From Spirochaetota bacterium (GTDB lineage Bacteria; Spirochaetota; GWE2-31-10; MWDO01), in the NCBI GenBank assembly GCA_017998755.1, contig JAGOCL010000002.1, positions 1 to 24,980 on the forward strand: DNA of 24,980 nt. Direction: 5' to 3'. The notes below the pieces were generated by a model, which saw only the letters and a list, made by a program, of their open reading frames with translations, was not told where the DNA came from and ran no database searches. Both the position numbers and the translations under genes were made by a program. Shown here one piece after another: positions 1 through 8,332 of this stretch. How positions within the stretch are numbered: the stretch's first letter is position 1; every line of letters starts with the position of its first letter.

Positions 1-3
1 CAT
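1..3 (-). CDS. Start codon of a minus-strand gene leaving the window, probably dnaN
   Basis: Bases 1-3 read ATG on the minus strand. They are preceded by a good Shine-Dalgarno AGGAGA (bases 8-13) at 4-nt spacing, so a gene almost certainly starts here and runs off the left edge. None of its protein beyond the Met is visible. It lies downstream of dnaA on the same strand, across an AT-rich gap with repeated DnaA-box-like 9-mers. In many bacteria dnaN, the sliding-clamp gene, occupies this place, so dnaN is the likely identity, but that is inference from gene order only. Confidence 0.45.
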
Positions 4-26
4 ACAATCTCCTGTATTTTTTATAA

Positions 27-246
27 ACCTACCTATTAATATTAATATAAATTTAGTAGTATATATTAGTAGGTCTGTCAATAATGTTAATAACTATATA
101 AATAATAATAATAATTAGATTTACATTGTTAATAACTATGTTGATATTTTTATCATATTTTTGTAATAAAAACAATAAAAATATTTTCAAACAAGTTATT
201 AACAATCTTTTATTGTTTGATTTTTTAATCTTTTATATTATTAACA
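27..246. other. Putative replication origin (dnaA-dnaN spacer) with four TTATTAACA boxes
   Basis: The spacer after dnaA is extremely AT-rich. It holds four identical copies of the 9-mer TTATTAACA: at 196-204 and 238-246 in the plus orientation, and at 85-93 and 127-135 in the minus orientation. The last plus copy lies inside the 3' end of dnaA. Three of the four extend to GTTATTAACA. An imperfect inverted repeat (ACCTAC 27-32 with GTAGGT 69-74) and an AATAAT-rich tract at 100-115 lie beside the boxes. The 9-mer differs from the classical DnaA box TTATCCACA at two central bases. Position next to dnaA and box clustering suggest oriC. In DNA this AT-rich some recurrence could be chance. Confidence 0.5.
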
Positions 247-1601
247 AGAAAATCTATATCGTTTTTTATTTTACTATCTTTTATGATAAGGTCGTCAATT
301 TTTTTTGTTGCGTGCATTACTGTCCCATGTTCTTTATCTCCAAAGAAAGCGCCTATCTGCGTAGTCGAAAGTCTGGTTAATTTTCTACTCAAGTACATAG
401 AAATTTGTCTGGCAAGGGCAATTGATTTGGTTCTTTTAACTCCAGTTATATCGTGGGATTTAATGTTGAAATATTGAGAGACAGAAAGTATGATTTTATC
501 AACGGAAATAGGAGAAGAGTATAAATTAGTAGTAATTTTATCTTTCAGTCTTTCAATAGCGACGTCTTTTGTGATTGTTTCAATTTTCATTATACTGGAA
601 TACGCCAATAGATCTTTAAAAGAGCCTTTTAAATCTCTTACGCTTCCGGAAGAATTAGAACAAATATACTCCATCGCTTCGCTAGTAAAATTTAACGAAT
701 ATGCGGCGGATAAATTTTTTAAAATAGCGATACGTAATTCAAAATCAGGCGGTCTTAGGTCTACGGTTAATCCCATTGAAAATCTACCTCGAAGCCTATC
801 CTCTATTTTTTTTACCTTGCTTATCGGTTGATCGCAAGAAAAAACCATTTGTTTATTAGAACTTGAAAGTTTATTAAAAGTATGGAACAATTCAGCTTGA
901 ATGGCCTCTTTACTAGAAAAAAATTGAACGTCGTCTATTAACAAAACGTCTAATTGTCTGTATTTTATTCTGAATTGTTGTTGAGTATTGTTTAAAAAAG
1001 AATGAACAAAATCGTTTAAAAAATCTTCAGAAGTTAAATATAATACTTTTTTTGAAGGAAAATATTCTTTTATATATTTTTCAATAGATTTTAAAAGATG
1101 AGTTTTGCCTAAACCGCTATCTCCCCATATAAAGTAAGGGTTATATTTAATGCCGGGATTTTGAGCGACAATTTTAGCCGTTTCCGCGGCAAATTCATTA
1201 GACGCTCCTACTATAAACGAATCAAATGAAAAATTCTCTACATTATCGATATTTTTCTCATTTTGCGGATCGTTCTGTTTTTTTAGTTCAACTTTTTTTT
1301 TAGGAAGAGCGATTTCTTTTGTTTCTTCATTATCTTCGTTGTTTGGAATAAAATTAACAAATTCTATATATGCCGTTTGACCGAAAATTCTAGTTAGTAT
1401 ATTTTCTATATCTTCTTTAAATCTTAATGCATTGTCTTTTATAAAATTAGAAGGAACAGATAAATACATAATTTTATCTTTCATTTTAAAGTCGTAATAT
1501 TCTATTCTACTAATCCACAAATTGTAATCTGATTTTTTTATTGTATTTTCTAGTTCTTTTTTTATTTCATCCCAATATATTTTATAGTCTGTATTTTTCA
1601 T
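225..1601 (-). CDS. dnaA: Chromosomal replication initiator DnaA
   Basis: DnaA binds origin DNA and opens it as an ATP-driven filament. The protein is 458 aa. Residues 1-85 form domain I, about 86-122 a polar linker, then the AAA+ core with Walker A GDSGLGKT (160-167), Walker B LLIDD (220-224) and an LRGRF arginine motif (270-274). A C-terminal helix-turn-helix DNA-binding domain ends in the DnaA signature GDKEHGTVMHA (421-431). That signature has E-H-G-T where the common form is D-H-T-T. I place the start at ATG 1601, where AAGG (1608-1611) is 6 nt upstream; the in-frame TTG at 1607 is too close to that site. The gene is separated from rdgB upstream by about 300 bp and probably precedes dnaN. 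Confidence 0.95.
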   Translation of the reverse strand: MKNTDYKIYWDEIKKELENTIKKSDYNLWISRIEYYDFKMKDKIMYLSVPSNFIKDNALRFKEDIENILTRIFGQTAYIEFVNFIPNNEDNEETKEIALPKKKVELKKQNDPQNEKNIDNVENFSFDSFIVGASNEFAAETAKIVAQNPGIKYNPYFIWGDSGLGKTHLLKSIEKYIKEYFPSKKVLYLTSEDFLNDFVHSFLNNTQQQFRIKYRQLDVLLIDDVQFFSSKEAIQAELFHTFNKLSSSNKQMVFSCDQPISKVKKIEDRLRGRFSMGLTVDLRPPDFELRIAILKNLSAAYSLNFTSEAMEYICSNSSGSVRDLKGSFKDLLAYSSIMKIETITKDVAIERLKDKITTNLYSSPISVDKIILSVSQYFNIKSHDITGVKRTKSIALARQISMYLSRKLTRLSTTQIGAFFGDKEHGTVMHATKKIDDLIIKDSKIKNDIDFLVNNIKD

Positions 1602-1899
1602 AATCAACCTTATAATTTTCTATAACGGCGACATAATATAAAAAAAATCGACAACTATAAATACTAAATCGATATCAAAATAATTATAGTTTATATTAGA
1701 AAATATAACTTATTTTATAATGAGAAGTTATAGAGAAAATAAATTTTCGTAATTTGAAAATAAAAAACAATTGAAAAAATATTGGTCAACGACAAATTTA
1801 TAAAAATTTCCGAAATTTCAATAAATTTAACGCGTTTTGTTTAAATTTATTGAAATTTATTGTTTAAATAGAAAATATAAATTAAAAAAAAATTTTTTT
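1602..1899. other. AT-rich gap between rdgB and dnaA
   Basis: No gene is visible in this stretch of about 300 bp. It must carry the dnaA promoter (minus strand), but I could not pick one -35/-10 pair with confidence in such AT-rich sequence. It also holds the strong inverted repeat at 1813-1858, listed separately. No copy of the TTATTAACA 9-mer occurs here, so the box cluster is on the other side of dnaA. Confidence 0.5.
1813..1858 (-). terminator. 18-bp perfect inverted repeat, possible terminator of murA-rdgB
   Basis: Arms 1813-1830 and 1841-1858 are exact reverse complements around a 10-nt loop containing ACGCG. The element lies about 40 bp past the rdgB stop on the minus strand and is followed there by an A/T-rich run (CGGAAATTTTTAT). 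That suits an intrinsic terminator for murA-rdgB. The stem is almost all A/T and the U-tract is short, so a protein-binding role upstream of dnaA is also possible. Confidence 0.45.
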
Positions 1900-2484
1900 T
1901 TATATTTTAGATTCTTCTAAAAATTTATTTAGAATTTTTGCCGCTTTACCCCTATGCGAAATCAAGTTTTTTTCCTCATCGGATAGTTCAGCCATAGTTT
2001 TACCGTATTCTTTAAGAAAAAAAATAGGATCATATCCAAATCCGTTATTTCCTTTTGGATCGAAAGTTATTAATCCTTTTATTTCTTCTTGCGCAATATA
2101 AATTCTGTTTGGACTTACAAACAAAACTAAAGCGCAAACGAAAGAAGCGGAAAGATCTTTATTTCTATCAAGTCGGTTTAAAAGGAAATGATATCTTTCT
2201 TTGTCGTTAAATTTGGAGGAGCCGTATCGGGCGGAATAAACTCCCGGATCCCCGTTAAGTTGATTTACGCAAATTCCAGAGTCGTCGGCAAGAACGGGTT
2301 TTTTATAACGTTGATATACCGACCTGCATTTTATAAGAGAATTCCCTATAAAAGTATTTTCGTTTTCAATAATTTCATCCGTAAAGTTTATATCTTTTAA
2401 CGAGACGATTTTACAATTATTAATTATTTTATTTATTTCGTAAACTTTATGGTTATTAAACGTTGCAAAAATTATTTCATTCAT
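1900..2484 (-). CDS. rdgB: XTP/dITP pyrophosphatase (Ham1/RdgB family)
   Basis: This house-cleaning enzyme hydrolyses dITP, XTP and ITP to monophosphates so that deaminated purines are not built into DNA. The 194-aa length is normal for the family. Visible motifs are the N-terminal TFNNHK (8-13), the metal and base-binding LADDSG (65-70), NGDPGVYSARYG, GFGYDPIFF and the C-terminal SHRGKA. The start is 7 nt after the murA stop on the same strand with no clear Shine-Dalgarno, so translation probably depends on the murA message. A DNA-quality enzyme next to dnaA is plausible, but the two genes are separated by an inverted repeat and need not be co-transcribed. Confidence 0.93.
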   Translation of the reverse strand: MNEIIFATFNNHKVYEINKIINNCKIVSLKDINFTDEIIENENTFIGNSLIKCRSVYQRYKKPVLADDSGICVNQLNGDPGVYSARYGSSKFNDKERYHFLLNRLDRNKDLSASFVCALVLFVSPNRIYIAQEEIKGLITFDPKGNNGFGYDPIFFLKEYGKTMAELSDEEKNLISHRGKAAKILNKFLEESKI

Positions 2485-2491
2485 ATATTTA

Positions 2492-3772
2492 CTAATTATC
2501 TATAACGCTGATTTTTGCGCCTAATTTACGCAATCTCTCGGGTAGATTTTCATAGCCCCTCTCAATTTGTATTACGTTATTAATAACGCTGTTACCTTCA
2601 GCGCAAAGCGCCGCTAGTACTAACGCCATTCCCGCTCTTATATCCGGGCTTGATAGTTCCAATCCTTTCAGTCTTGCCGGTCCGCTTACAACGGCTCTGT
2701 GAGGATCGCACAAAATAATTTTTGCGCCCATAGAAACCAATTTATCTATAAAAAACATTCTGGATTCAAACATTTTCTCAAAAATTAACACGGTTCCATC
2801 AATTTGAGTTGCGGTTACTATTATAATGCTTATCAGATCTGGCGGAAAACCAGGCCAAGGCGAATCGTCTATTTTAGGTATCATTCCTCCTATATCAGAG
2901 ATAACCTTAAGTTCTTGATGCGCGGGGACGAAGATTGACTTTCCATCCGTCTCCCACCTGATACCAAGTTTTCCAAAAACAAGGCGTGACATCCTCATGT
3001 TTTCAGGATTTGCGTTGGTAATTTCTATTTCACCTCTAGTAACGGCGGCAAGCCCTATTAATGAACCGACTTCCATAAAATCAGTGCCTATTGTGAAATC
3101 TGTTCCATGAAGTTTTTCCACGCCCGATATTCTAATAATATTAGAACCGACTCCGTCTATTTTTGCCCCCATAGAGATTAACATATTACATAAATCTTGA
3201 ACGTGCGGTTCGCTTGCCGCGTTAAGTATTGTAGTATTGCCTTCGGCCAATACGGCCGCCATTACGGCATTTTCGGTACCTGTTACCGACGTTTCATCTA
3301 AAAATATCTCTTTTCCAACTAATTTATTGGCGGTCATTTTAAAATTTGTAGAAATTTCTATTCTACAACCAAGTTCGGAAAGCGCAATGAAGTGAGTGTC
3401 AAGTCTACGGCGGCCTATAACGTCTCCGCCCGGAGGGGGGAGGATCGCTTCTCCGGCTCTGGCAAGAAGAGGTCCGGCAAATAAAATTGACGTTCGGATT
3501 TTTTTTCCCAAATCTGGATTAATTGTCGTCGACGATATTCCGCCTTTTATACTTAGCGTGTTTTTGTCGATGTTTTTTACAGTCGCTCCAAGTTGCGTTG
3601 AGATTTCCAGCATTATATTAACGTCTTCGATATGAGGTATATTTCTAAGAATTACCTCTTCGTCTGTTAATAACGCTGCCGCAATAGCTGGAAGTGCGGC
3701 ATTTTTGTTCCCATTCGGCTTGATAATTCCTTTTAGCGGATAACCGCCCTCTATTAGGTATTTTTTATTCAT
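2492..3772 (-). CDS. murA: UDP-N-acetylglucosamine 1-carboxyvinyltransferase MurA, Asp active-site form
   Basis: MurA transfers enolpyruvate from PEP to UDP-GlcNAc, the first committed step of peptidoglycan synthesis, in the cytoplasm. The 426-aa length matches the family. The substrate-binding NGNKNAALP (20-28) and the PGFPPD segment carrying the conserved general-base Asp are present. The catalytic loop reads [13 protein letters not shown]: Asp117 replaces the usual Cys115 (E. coli numbering, GGCxIGxRPxDxH). This Cys-to-Asp change is known from Mycobacterium, Chlamydia and Borrelia, keeps activity and gives insensitivity to fosfomycin; resistance here is inferred. murA leads a two-gene unit with rdgB. 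Confidence 0.95.
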   Translation of the reverse strand: MNKKYLIEGGYPLKGIIKPNGNKNAALPAIAAALLTDEEVILRNIPHIEDVNIMLEISTQLGATVKNIDKNTLSIKGGISSTTINPDLGKKIRTSILFAGPLLARAGEAILPPPGGDVIGRRRLDTHFIALSELGCRIEISTNFKMTANKLVGKEIFLDETSVTGTENAVMAAVLAEGNTTILNAASEPHVQDLCNMLISMGAKIDGVGSNIIRISGVEKLHGTDFTIGTDFMEVGSLIGLAAVTRGEIEITNANPENMRMSRLVFGKLGIRWETDGKSIFVPAHQELKVISDIGGMIPKIDDSPWPGFPPDLISIIIVTATQIDGTVLIFEKMFESRMFFIDKLVSMGAKIILCDPHRAVVSGPARLKGLELSSPDIRAGMALVLAALCAEGNSVINNVIQIERGYENLPERLRKLGAKISVIDN

Positions 3773-3824
3773 TTTCTATTTCTCTTTTTTTTAAATAATA
3801 TAAATAACTTAAATTTATTTATCA

Positions 3825-3880
3825 AATAATAATAAGCTTAAATTTTGAACAAACTTGAAATTCAAGCTTAAATTATTATT
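3825..3880 (-). terminator. AT-rich hairpin after the lipoprotein gene
   Basis: The stem pairs AATAATAAT (3825-3833), AAGCTT (3834-3839) and AATTT (3841-3845) with AAATT (3858-3862), AAGCTT (3864-3869) and ATTATTATT (3872-3880). It has one A-C mismatch and a 2-nt bulge, and the loop is about 12 nt. It begins right after the stop codon of the minus-strand lipoprotein gene and is followed there by TTTGAT. It may end the dapL-lipoprotein transcript before murA. The U-tract is weak, so this is tentative. Confidence 0.4.
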
Positions 3881-3881
3881 A

Positions 3882-4304
3882 CTAAAATTTCTTTTTTAAC
3901 AAAAATGTTTTATTGTCTTCAAAAACGGCGGGTCTACTGCCGTCTAAATTCCCGGAAATTCTAAACATATTTTTACTGAGGAATTCTATAATAAATTTGT
4001 AAACAACGCTTTCCGATCCTTTTCTTGTATATATTAAATCCAAGGAAATAGGATTTTTTTCATAATTTATTACATAATATATTTTAGAATAATTGTCAAA
4101 AGGAGCCGCGTTTTTTTTGTTTATCAATAAATCTGCATAACCGTCGGGCGTAAGCCTTAAATAAAAGTCTTGCCCGTCGTTATTTTTACCGGCCCATGTT
4201 CCTTCGTGTACAACGCTTGGAGATTTTTCCGCGACATTATTTGAAATACAATTTGTGAAAAATATTAAAAAGAATCCTAAAATAAAAAAAATAATAAATT
4301 TCAT
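3882..4304 (-). CDS. Putative small lipoprotein of unknown function
   Basis: I do not recognise the family. The reading frame extends upstream into dapL, but the natural start is the ATG at 4304, a single base past the dapL stop. From there the 140-aa protein opens with MKFIIFFILGFFLIFFTNC, a hydrophobic signal ending in the lipobox-like FTNC, so it is probably cleaved and lipid-anchored. The mature part is polar, with a GTWAGKNNDGQDFYLRL stretch and short beta-prone segments. It resembles small beta-barrel lipoproteins in general texture only. No good Shine-Dalgarno is seen, so translation is likely coupled to dapL. A metabolic link to lysine synthesis is not implied. Confidence 0.7.
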   Translation of the reverse strand: MKFIIFFILGFFLIFFTNCISNNVAEKSPSVVHEGTWAGKNNDGQDFYLRLTPDGYADLLINKKNAAPFDNYSKIYYVINYEKNPISLDLIYTRKGSESVVYKFIIEFLSKNMFRISGNLDGSRPAVFEDNKTFLLKKKF

Positions 4305-4305
4305 A

Positions 4306-5535
4306 TTACAGCGACAATTTTTGAATTCTTTCAATAGCTTCTTCTACGTCTTCTCTTTTACCAAAAGAGGATAACCTAAAGTAGCCTTCGCCGCACTTAC
4401 CAAAACCGACTCCGGGCGTTCCAACTACTTGACACTCTATTAGTAGTTTATTGAAAAAATCCCAAGAAGAAAGATTGTTTGGAGTTTTTAACCAAATATA
4501 AGGAGCATTAATACCTCCTGAATACCTGATACCAAGTTTTTTCATTCCTTCTCCTATGATTTTGGCATTACCCAAATAATATTTAATAATTTTATCAACG
4601 TCTTCTCTTCCTTCTTTTGTAAAAACAACTTCGCCGGCTCTCTGGATAATATAAGCGACTCCGTTGAATTTTGTCGATTGCCGTCTGTTCCACAATTTAT
4701 TCAAAGAATGAGCCGCTCCATTTTCGTCGAAAGCTCTAGATTCTTTTGGGATAATAGCGTAAGAAAGACGAGTGCCCGTAAAACCGGCAGTTTTAGACAA
4801 ACTTCTAAATTCTATAGCGACTTCCTTAGCCCCTTCTATTTCAAAAATACTTTTGGGTATTGAAGGATCAGTAATAAAAGCTTCGTAAGCGGCGTCGAAA
4901 ATTATTAAGGATTTATTCTCTTTTGCGTAATTTACCCATTTTTTAAGAATTTCTTTTGTCGCGACTTGTCCGGTTGGATTGTTTGGAAAGCACAGATAGA
5001 TCAAATCAACTTTTTCTTTTGGCAAATCCGGAATATAATTATTAGACTCTAAACAATCAAGATAACATACATTACCAAATCTTCCGTTTTTAAAATCGCC
5101 CGTTCTTCCCGCCATAACGTTGCTGTCAATATAGACTGGATATACTGGATCGGTTATAGCAATCTTAGAGTCTACAGAAAAAATCTCTTGTATATTCGCT
5201 ACATCTTCTTTTGCGCCTGTTGAAATAAATATTTCATCTATGTCGATATTTATACCTCTATCAGTAAAATCATGAAGTTTTATTTTTTCTCTTAAAAACT
5301 CATAACCTTCGTCAGATCTATAGCCCTTAAAAGAATCTCTAACGCCCATTTCGTTTGTCGCTTCATTTATTGCTTGAATTATTGATTGAGGCAACGGTTC
5401 AGTTACGTCTCCTATTCCAAGACGGATTATTTTTTTGTCTCTATTTTTTTCTTGATATTCTTTTACTAATCGAGCTATTTCGGAAAAAAGATAACTACCT
5501 TGCAACTTTAGATAATTAGAATTAATTTTAATCAT
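4306..5535 (-). CDS. dapL: LL-diaminopimelate aminotransferase
   Basis: DapL converts tetrahydrodipicolinate to LL-diaminopimelate in one PLP-dependent step using glutamate, bypassing the DapD/C/E route. It feeds both lysine and peptidoglycan synthesis. The family is known from plants, Chlamydiae, spirochaetes and some others. The 409-aa protein shows [11 protein letters not shown] near residue 45, [36 protein letters not shown], and the Schiff-base lysine in [16 protein letters not shown] choose ATG 5535, which has AGAGGAG (5541-5547) at 5-nt spacing; the TTG one codon upstream is too close. The gene is followed after one base by the lipoprotein gene. Confidence 0.93.
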   Translation of the reverse strand: MIKINSNYLKLQGSYLFSEIARLVKEYQEKNRDKKIIRLGIGDVTEPLPQSIIQAINEATNEMGVRDSFKGYRSDEGYEFLREKIKLHDFTDRGINIDIDEIFISTGAKEDVANIQEIFSVDSKIAITDPVYPVYIDSNVMAGRTGDFKNGRFGNVCYLDCLESNNYIPDLPKEKVDLIYLCFPNNPTGQVATKEILKKWVNYAKENKSLIIFDAAYEAFITDPSIPKSIFEIEGAKEVAIEFRSLSKTAGFTGTRLSYAIIPKESRAFDENGAAHSLNKLWNRRQSTKFNGVAYIIQRAGEVVFTKEGREDVDKIIKYYLGNAKIIGEGMKKLGIRYSGGINAPYIWLKTPNNLSSWDFFNKLLIECQVVGTPGVGFGKCGEGYFRLSSFGKREDVEEAIERIQKLSL

Positions 5536-5805
5536 CAAAACTCCTCTTTATAAATAATTATATAGTGATATTATATTTAAAAGATATAAAAATCTTTACG
5601 AAATAAATTTATAACATAACTAAATATTAAATAAAAGATATAAATTATAAAATTTACTAAAAAAGAACAAATTGATATAATTATTAAAAAATATAAATAT
5701 TTTTAATATTTCTTATAAATATTGTATAATTTATTAAGTAAAAATAAAAAAAATATTATATAATAAAAAAAATCCCAAAAAAGGCGTCGCTAAAACAAAA
5801 CCGCT
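5536..5805. other. Divergent AT-rich promoter region
   Basis: This gap separates the minus-strand dapL from the plus-strand gene at 5806. On the plus strand a perfect TATAAT at 5725-5730 could be a -10 element, giving an RNA start near 5737 and a leader of about 70 nt; no convincing -35 is seen. On the minus strand two TATAAT copies (5557-5562 and 5570-5575) lie just upstream of the dapL Shine-Dalgarno. No gene or repeat was found. Confidence 0.35.
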
Positions 5806-7335
5806 ATGATTGATTTTAAGAAAAAGATATACGGAATTAATCTGTTTTTACGAAATTTTGTATCAAACAATAATAAAATAATTCTCAGGAAAATGTTATC
5901 TTTAATAAAAAAAGGAGACTATCAAGGGATAAAAAGCGGAATTTTTATTGAGTTTTTAAAACAGAATAAATATGAAGAAACTCTATATAATAAAATAAGA
6001 GAATTTTCTTTTAAGAAATTTTTAGATAGCCAAATGCCTTTAGAAATATTTAAAACTAAAAATGAAAGTCTTATTATTGATTTACTAAATACTATATCTA
6101 TGGACGAAATGAGTTTTGTTCAATTTAATAGAGTTTTTAAAGAAATTGATAATGACGAAACATTAATAATTATCTTAAACGCAATAGTAAAATCAAATTT
6201 TAATATTATAAAAAATCCTAACTATTTAGATAAAATTTATTACAATATTATTTATAAACTAAATATGCTTGTAAAAAGTAATATATCTACAGCTATATAT
6301 TTAATATTTACCGGATTACTCTGTTCAAAAAAAGCTATACGAGAATATATGCGAACAAATATATGGAATAGTTTATTTGCCGTAAGAGATAGAATATTTT
6401 CCCAGATAAGAAATCATATTATAACCAAAATAGTCGAAAAAGAAGAAGACTTTGATAAAAATCAAGAAATTTTCAAAGATATAACGGATTGCGATTTATG
6501 GGATATTTGCGAGATGACTGAAAATATATTAGAAGTTTCTAAAAAAAGTTTAAATAAAATGGAGTTGCTAAAAAATATCGATGGGATAATGGAGCGATGT
6601 TTTCAACGATATAACGTTCTTATGAAATCTATATATAATGTATTAGAAAAAATTTCTGAATATTTGTTTGAAGAAAAACAGAAAAGAGAAACATTTTACG
6701 ATTGGGCTAACGGATTAAATGAATTTGCAATAAACTTAATTAATATGACAGTTAACAATTTTAAGATATCAACAGGCGATAATAATAATTTTGTTTTTGA
6801 AAATTTAGGAAATATTGAAGATAACTATTATAAAGCGTTGAGTTTATTAATGGATAGCGATATAAAAAATGTTACTTTTGACGGCGATTTGTTAAACGAA
6901 AAAAACTTAATCAGCCCGTTAAACGATAGTTTGGATATTTATCTAGGCGAAGCAATTAATGATTTGGAAACGACGTATAAATTAACAAGTAAAGGAGATA
7001 CGGAAATATTATCCGATGTTGAAAATAATATTTCATTAAGCGAAGATATGAGCGGCAATAATAGTTCGGATAAAGAAAAAGAAGTAAAAGAAAATGATCT
7101 AATTATCAGTAATTCGGATAATTCAAAAAATAATTTGTTATTATTGGCTACAAATATTATAAATGAAATACGCGACGAATTGGGAGAAGATAAAGTCTTT
7201 GAAAATAAAGAGAAAGTTAAAGAGTTAATTAAAGAAATTATTGACGAAAAATATAATAAAAATGTAAAATACAGCCCAATTATTAATAACGCAATAGAAG
7301 ATGCTTTAAAAGTTGAAGATTTTGAAGATTTATAA
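5806..7335 (+). CDS. Hypothetical protein, mostly helical, unknown function
   Basis: I do not recognise this 509-aa protein. It has no signal peptide and only one moderately hydrophobic stretch (about 162-175), so it is probably cytoplasmic. The composition is Lys-, Asn-, Ile- and Glu-rich with predicted long helices through about residue 340. Residues about 395-445 form an acidic, Ser/Asn-rich linker likely to be disordered. A Lys/Glu-rich helical tail (about 446-509) ends in acidic residues (EDFEDL). The Shine-Dalgarno is poor (only GGCG about 20 nt upstream). A 119-aa gene follows 13 bp after the stop with a good ribosome site, so the two form an operon and may work together. Confidence 0.75.
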   Translation: MIDFKKKIYGINLFLRNFVSNNNKIILRKMLSLIKKGDYQGIKSGIFIEFLKQNKYEETLYNKIREFSFKKFLDSQMPLEIFKTKNESLIIDLLNTISMDEMSFVQFNRVFKEIDNDETLIIILNAIVKSNFNIIKNPNYLDKIYYNIIYKLNMLVKSNISTAIYLIFTGLLCSKKAIREYMRTNIWNSLFAVRDRIFSQIRNHIITKIVEKEEDFDKNQEIFKDITDCDLWDICEMTENILEVSKKSLNKMELLKNIDGIMERCFQRYNVLMKSIYNVLEKISEYLFEEKQKRETFYDWANGLNEFAINLINMTVNNFKISTGDNNNFVFENLGNIEDNYYKALSLLMDSDIKNVTFDGDLLNEKNLISPLNDSLDIYLGEAINDLETTYKLTSKGDTEILSDVENNISLSEDMSGNNSSDKEKEVKENDLIISNSDNSKNNLLLLATNIINEIRDELGEDKVFENKEKVKELIKEIIDEKYNKNVKYSPIINNAIEDALKVEDFEDL

Positions 7336-7348
7336 TTAAGGGAGCAAT

Positions 7349-7708
7349 ATGTTTGATTCGCAAAAAATTACGCAAGAATATGAGAAAATTAAGGCAAGTA
7401 GATATTCCGGTCTGTTGCCTCTTCAAAAAGTTCTAAAGTTGGAATCGGAAAAAGAAAAATATATAGAAAAATTCTTAGTTAAAATAAAAGGAATTGATAA
7501 AGATTTTAATATAATTTCAGAAGAAAAGTATACATTAAAAGAAATGATTCGCGAAGCGGTTCAAGAATTTGGAGATTTAAATTTTACAGATAAAAGTAGC
7601 GAAGACGGCAATATTACTATAGATATGGCTTTTAATCTGTGTATTATAAGTTTGAAGTTTAAAGAAAACAAATTCAAATATAGAATTACGGTTTTTTGGG
7701 ATTTATAA
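7349..7708 (+). CDS. Hypothetical 119-aa protein
   Basis: The family is not recognised. The protein is small and soluble with an N-terminal helical, charged half (EYEKIKASRYSGLLPLQKVLKLESEKEKYIEKFL) and a C-terminal half of alternating strands ending in TVFWDL. No signal peptide or membrane segment is visible. The start ATG has GGGAG 5 nt upstream, so the gene is well supported. It follows the 509-aa gene by 13 bp and precedes the polyprenol-kinase-like gene by 18 bp, making a three-gene unit. A partner role for the larger protein is a guess from position alone. Confidence 0.72.
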   Translation: MFDSQKITQEYEKIKASRYSGLLPLQKVLKLESEKEKYIEKFLVKIKGIDKDFNIISEEKYTLKEMIREAVQEFGDLNFTDKSSEDGNITIDMAFNLCIISLKFKENKFKYRITVFWDL

Positions 7709-7726
7709 ATTTTAGGGGATAAATTA

Positions 7727-8332
7727 GTGTATTTAACTAAAAATCTTCTTTTTATTTCAAAAACTCTTAAAAAAGAATTCTTTCGTAAAATTATACATAT
7801 GTTCTCATCTTTTACTCCTTTTTTTTATTTTTTCTCAAGAAGTTTAATTTTAGTTGGATTATTGATCGTAACATTAATATACTTTTTATCCGAAGTTTTA
7901 CGAAGTAAGAATTTTCGCATACCAATAATATCAAGAATTACAGAGATAGCTTCAAGATCAAGAGACGAAGGTAAATTGGTATTAGGTCCGATAACTTTAT
8001 CCATAGGAATATTCTTGACTTTTACTTTATTCGATTATAGAACGGCGACTTTAGCTATTTTTTCAGTGTCTTTTGGGGACGGAGTAGCTAGTTTATTTGG
8101 GAAAATAATCGGAGGAATTAAAATTCCGTTCACGTTTGGTAAAACTATAAGCGGTTCAATGGGATGTTTTGTTATTCTTTGCTCTGTCTATATGTTATGC
8201 GGTCTAGATATTTCTCAAGCGCTAATAATATCTGCGGCCGGAGCCATAATTGAAGCGTTTCCAACGGGAGATTTTGATAATCTTATTTTACCAATATCTA
8301 CCGGACTGATAATTCAGAATTTAATTCTTTAA
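7727..8332 (+). CDS. Polyprenol/dolichol/phytol kinase family membrane protein
   Basis: This integral membrane protein belongs to the SEC59/VTE5-like family of CTP- or ATP-dependent lipid-alcohol kinases. The 201-aa length and about six hydrophobic segments fit the bacterial members. Diagnostic pieces are the N-terminal FFRKIIHMFSS (18-28), SFGDGVASLFGKIIGG (115-130) and the nucleotide-binding FGKTISGSMG (137-146). The last usually reads K-T/S-x-E-G-S; here the Glu is Ser. The start is GTG at 7727 with AGGGG (7714-7718) upstream. The substrate, which could be undecaprenol, another prenol or diacylglycerol, cannot be told from sequence. The 3' end overlaps the convergent cyclodeaminase gene by 12 bp. 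Confidence 0.8.
   Translation: MYLTKNLLFISKTLKKEFFRKIIHMFSSFTPFFYFFSRSLILVGLLIVTLIYFLSEVLRSKNFRIPIISRITEIASRSRDEGKLVLGPITLSIGIFLTFTLFDYRTATLAIFSVSFGDGVASLFGKIIGGIKIPFTFGKTISGSMGCFVILCSVYMLCGLDISQALIISAAGAIIEAFPTGDFDNLILPISTGLIIQNLIL

Noticed and set aside
126..380. 84-aa open frame on the plus strand
   Set aside because: It has low-complexity Ile/Phe/Asn composition, covers the origin spacer and then the antisense of dnaA, and has no ribosome site.
3882..4334. Longer start for the small lipoprotein, reaching into dapL
   Set aside because: The extra ten residues precede a perfect signal peptide with lipobox; the internal ATG at 4304 is the sensible start.
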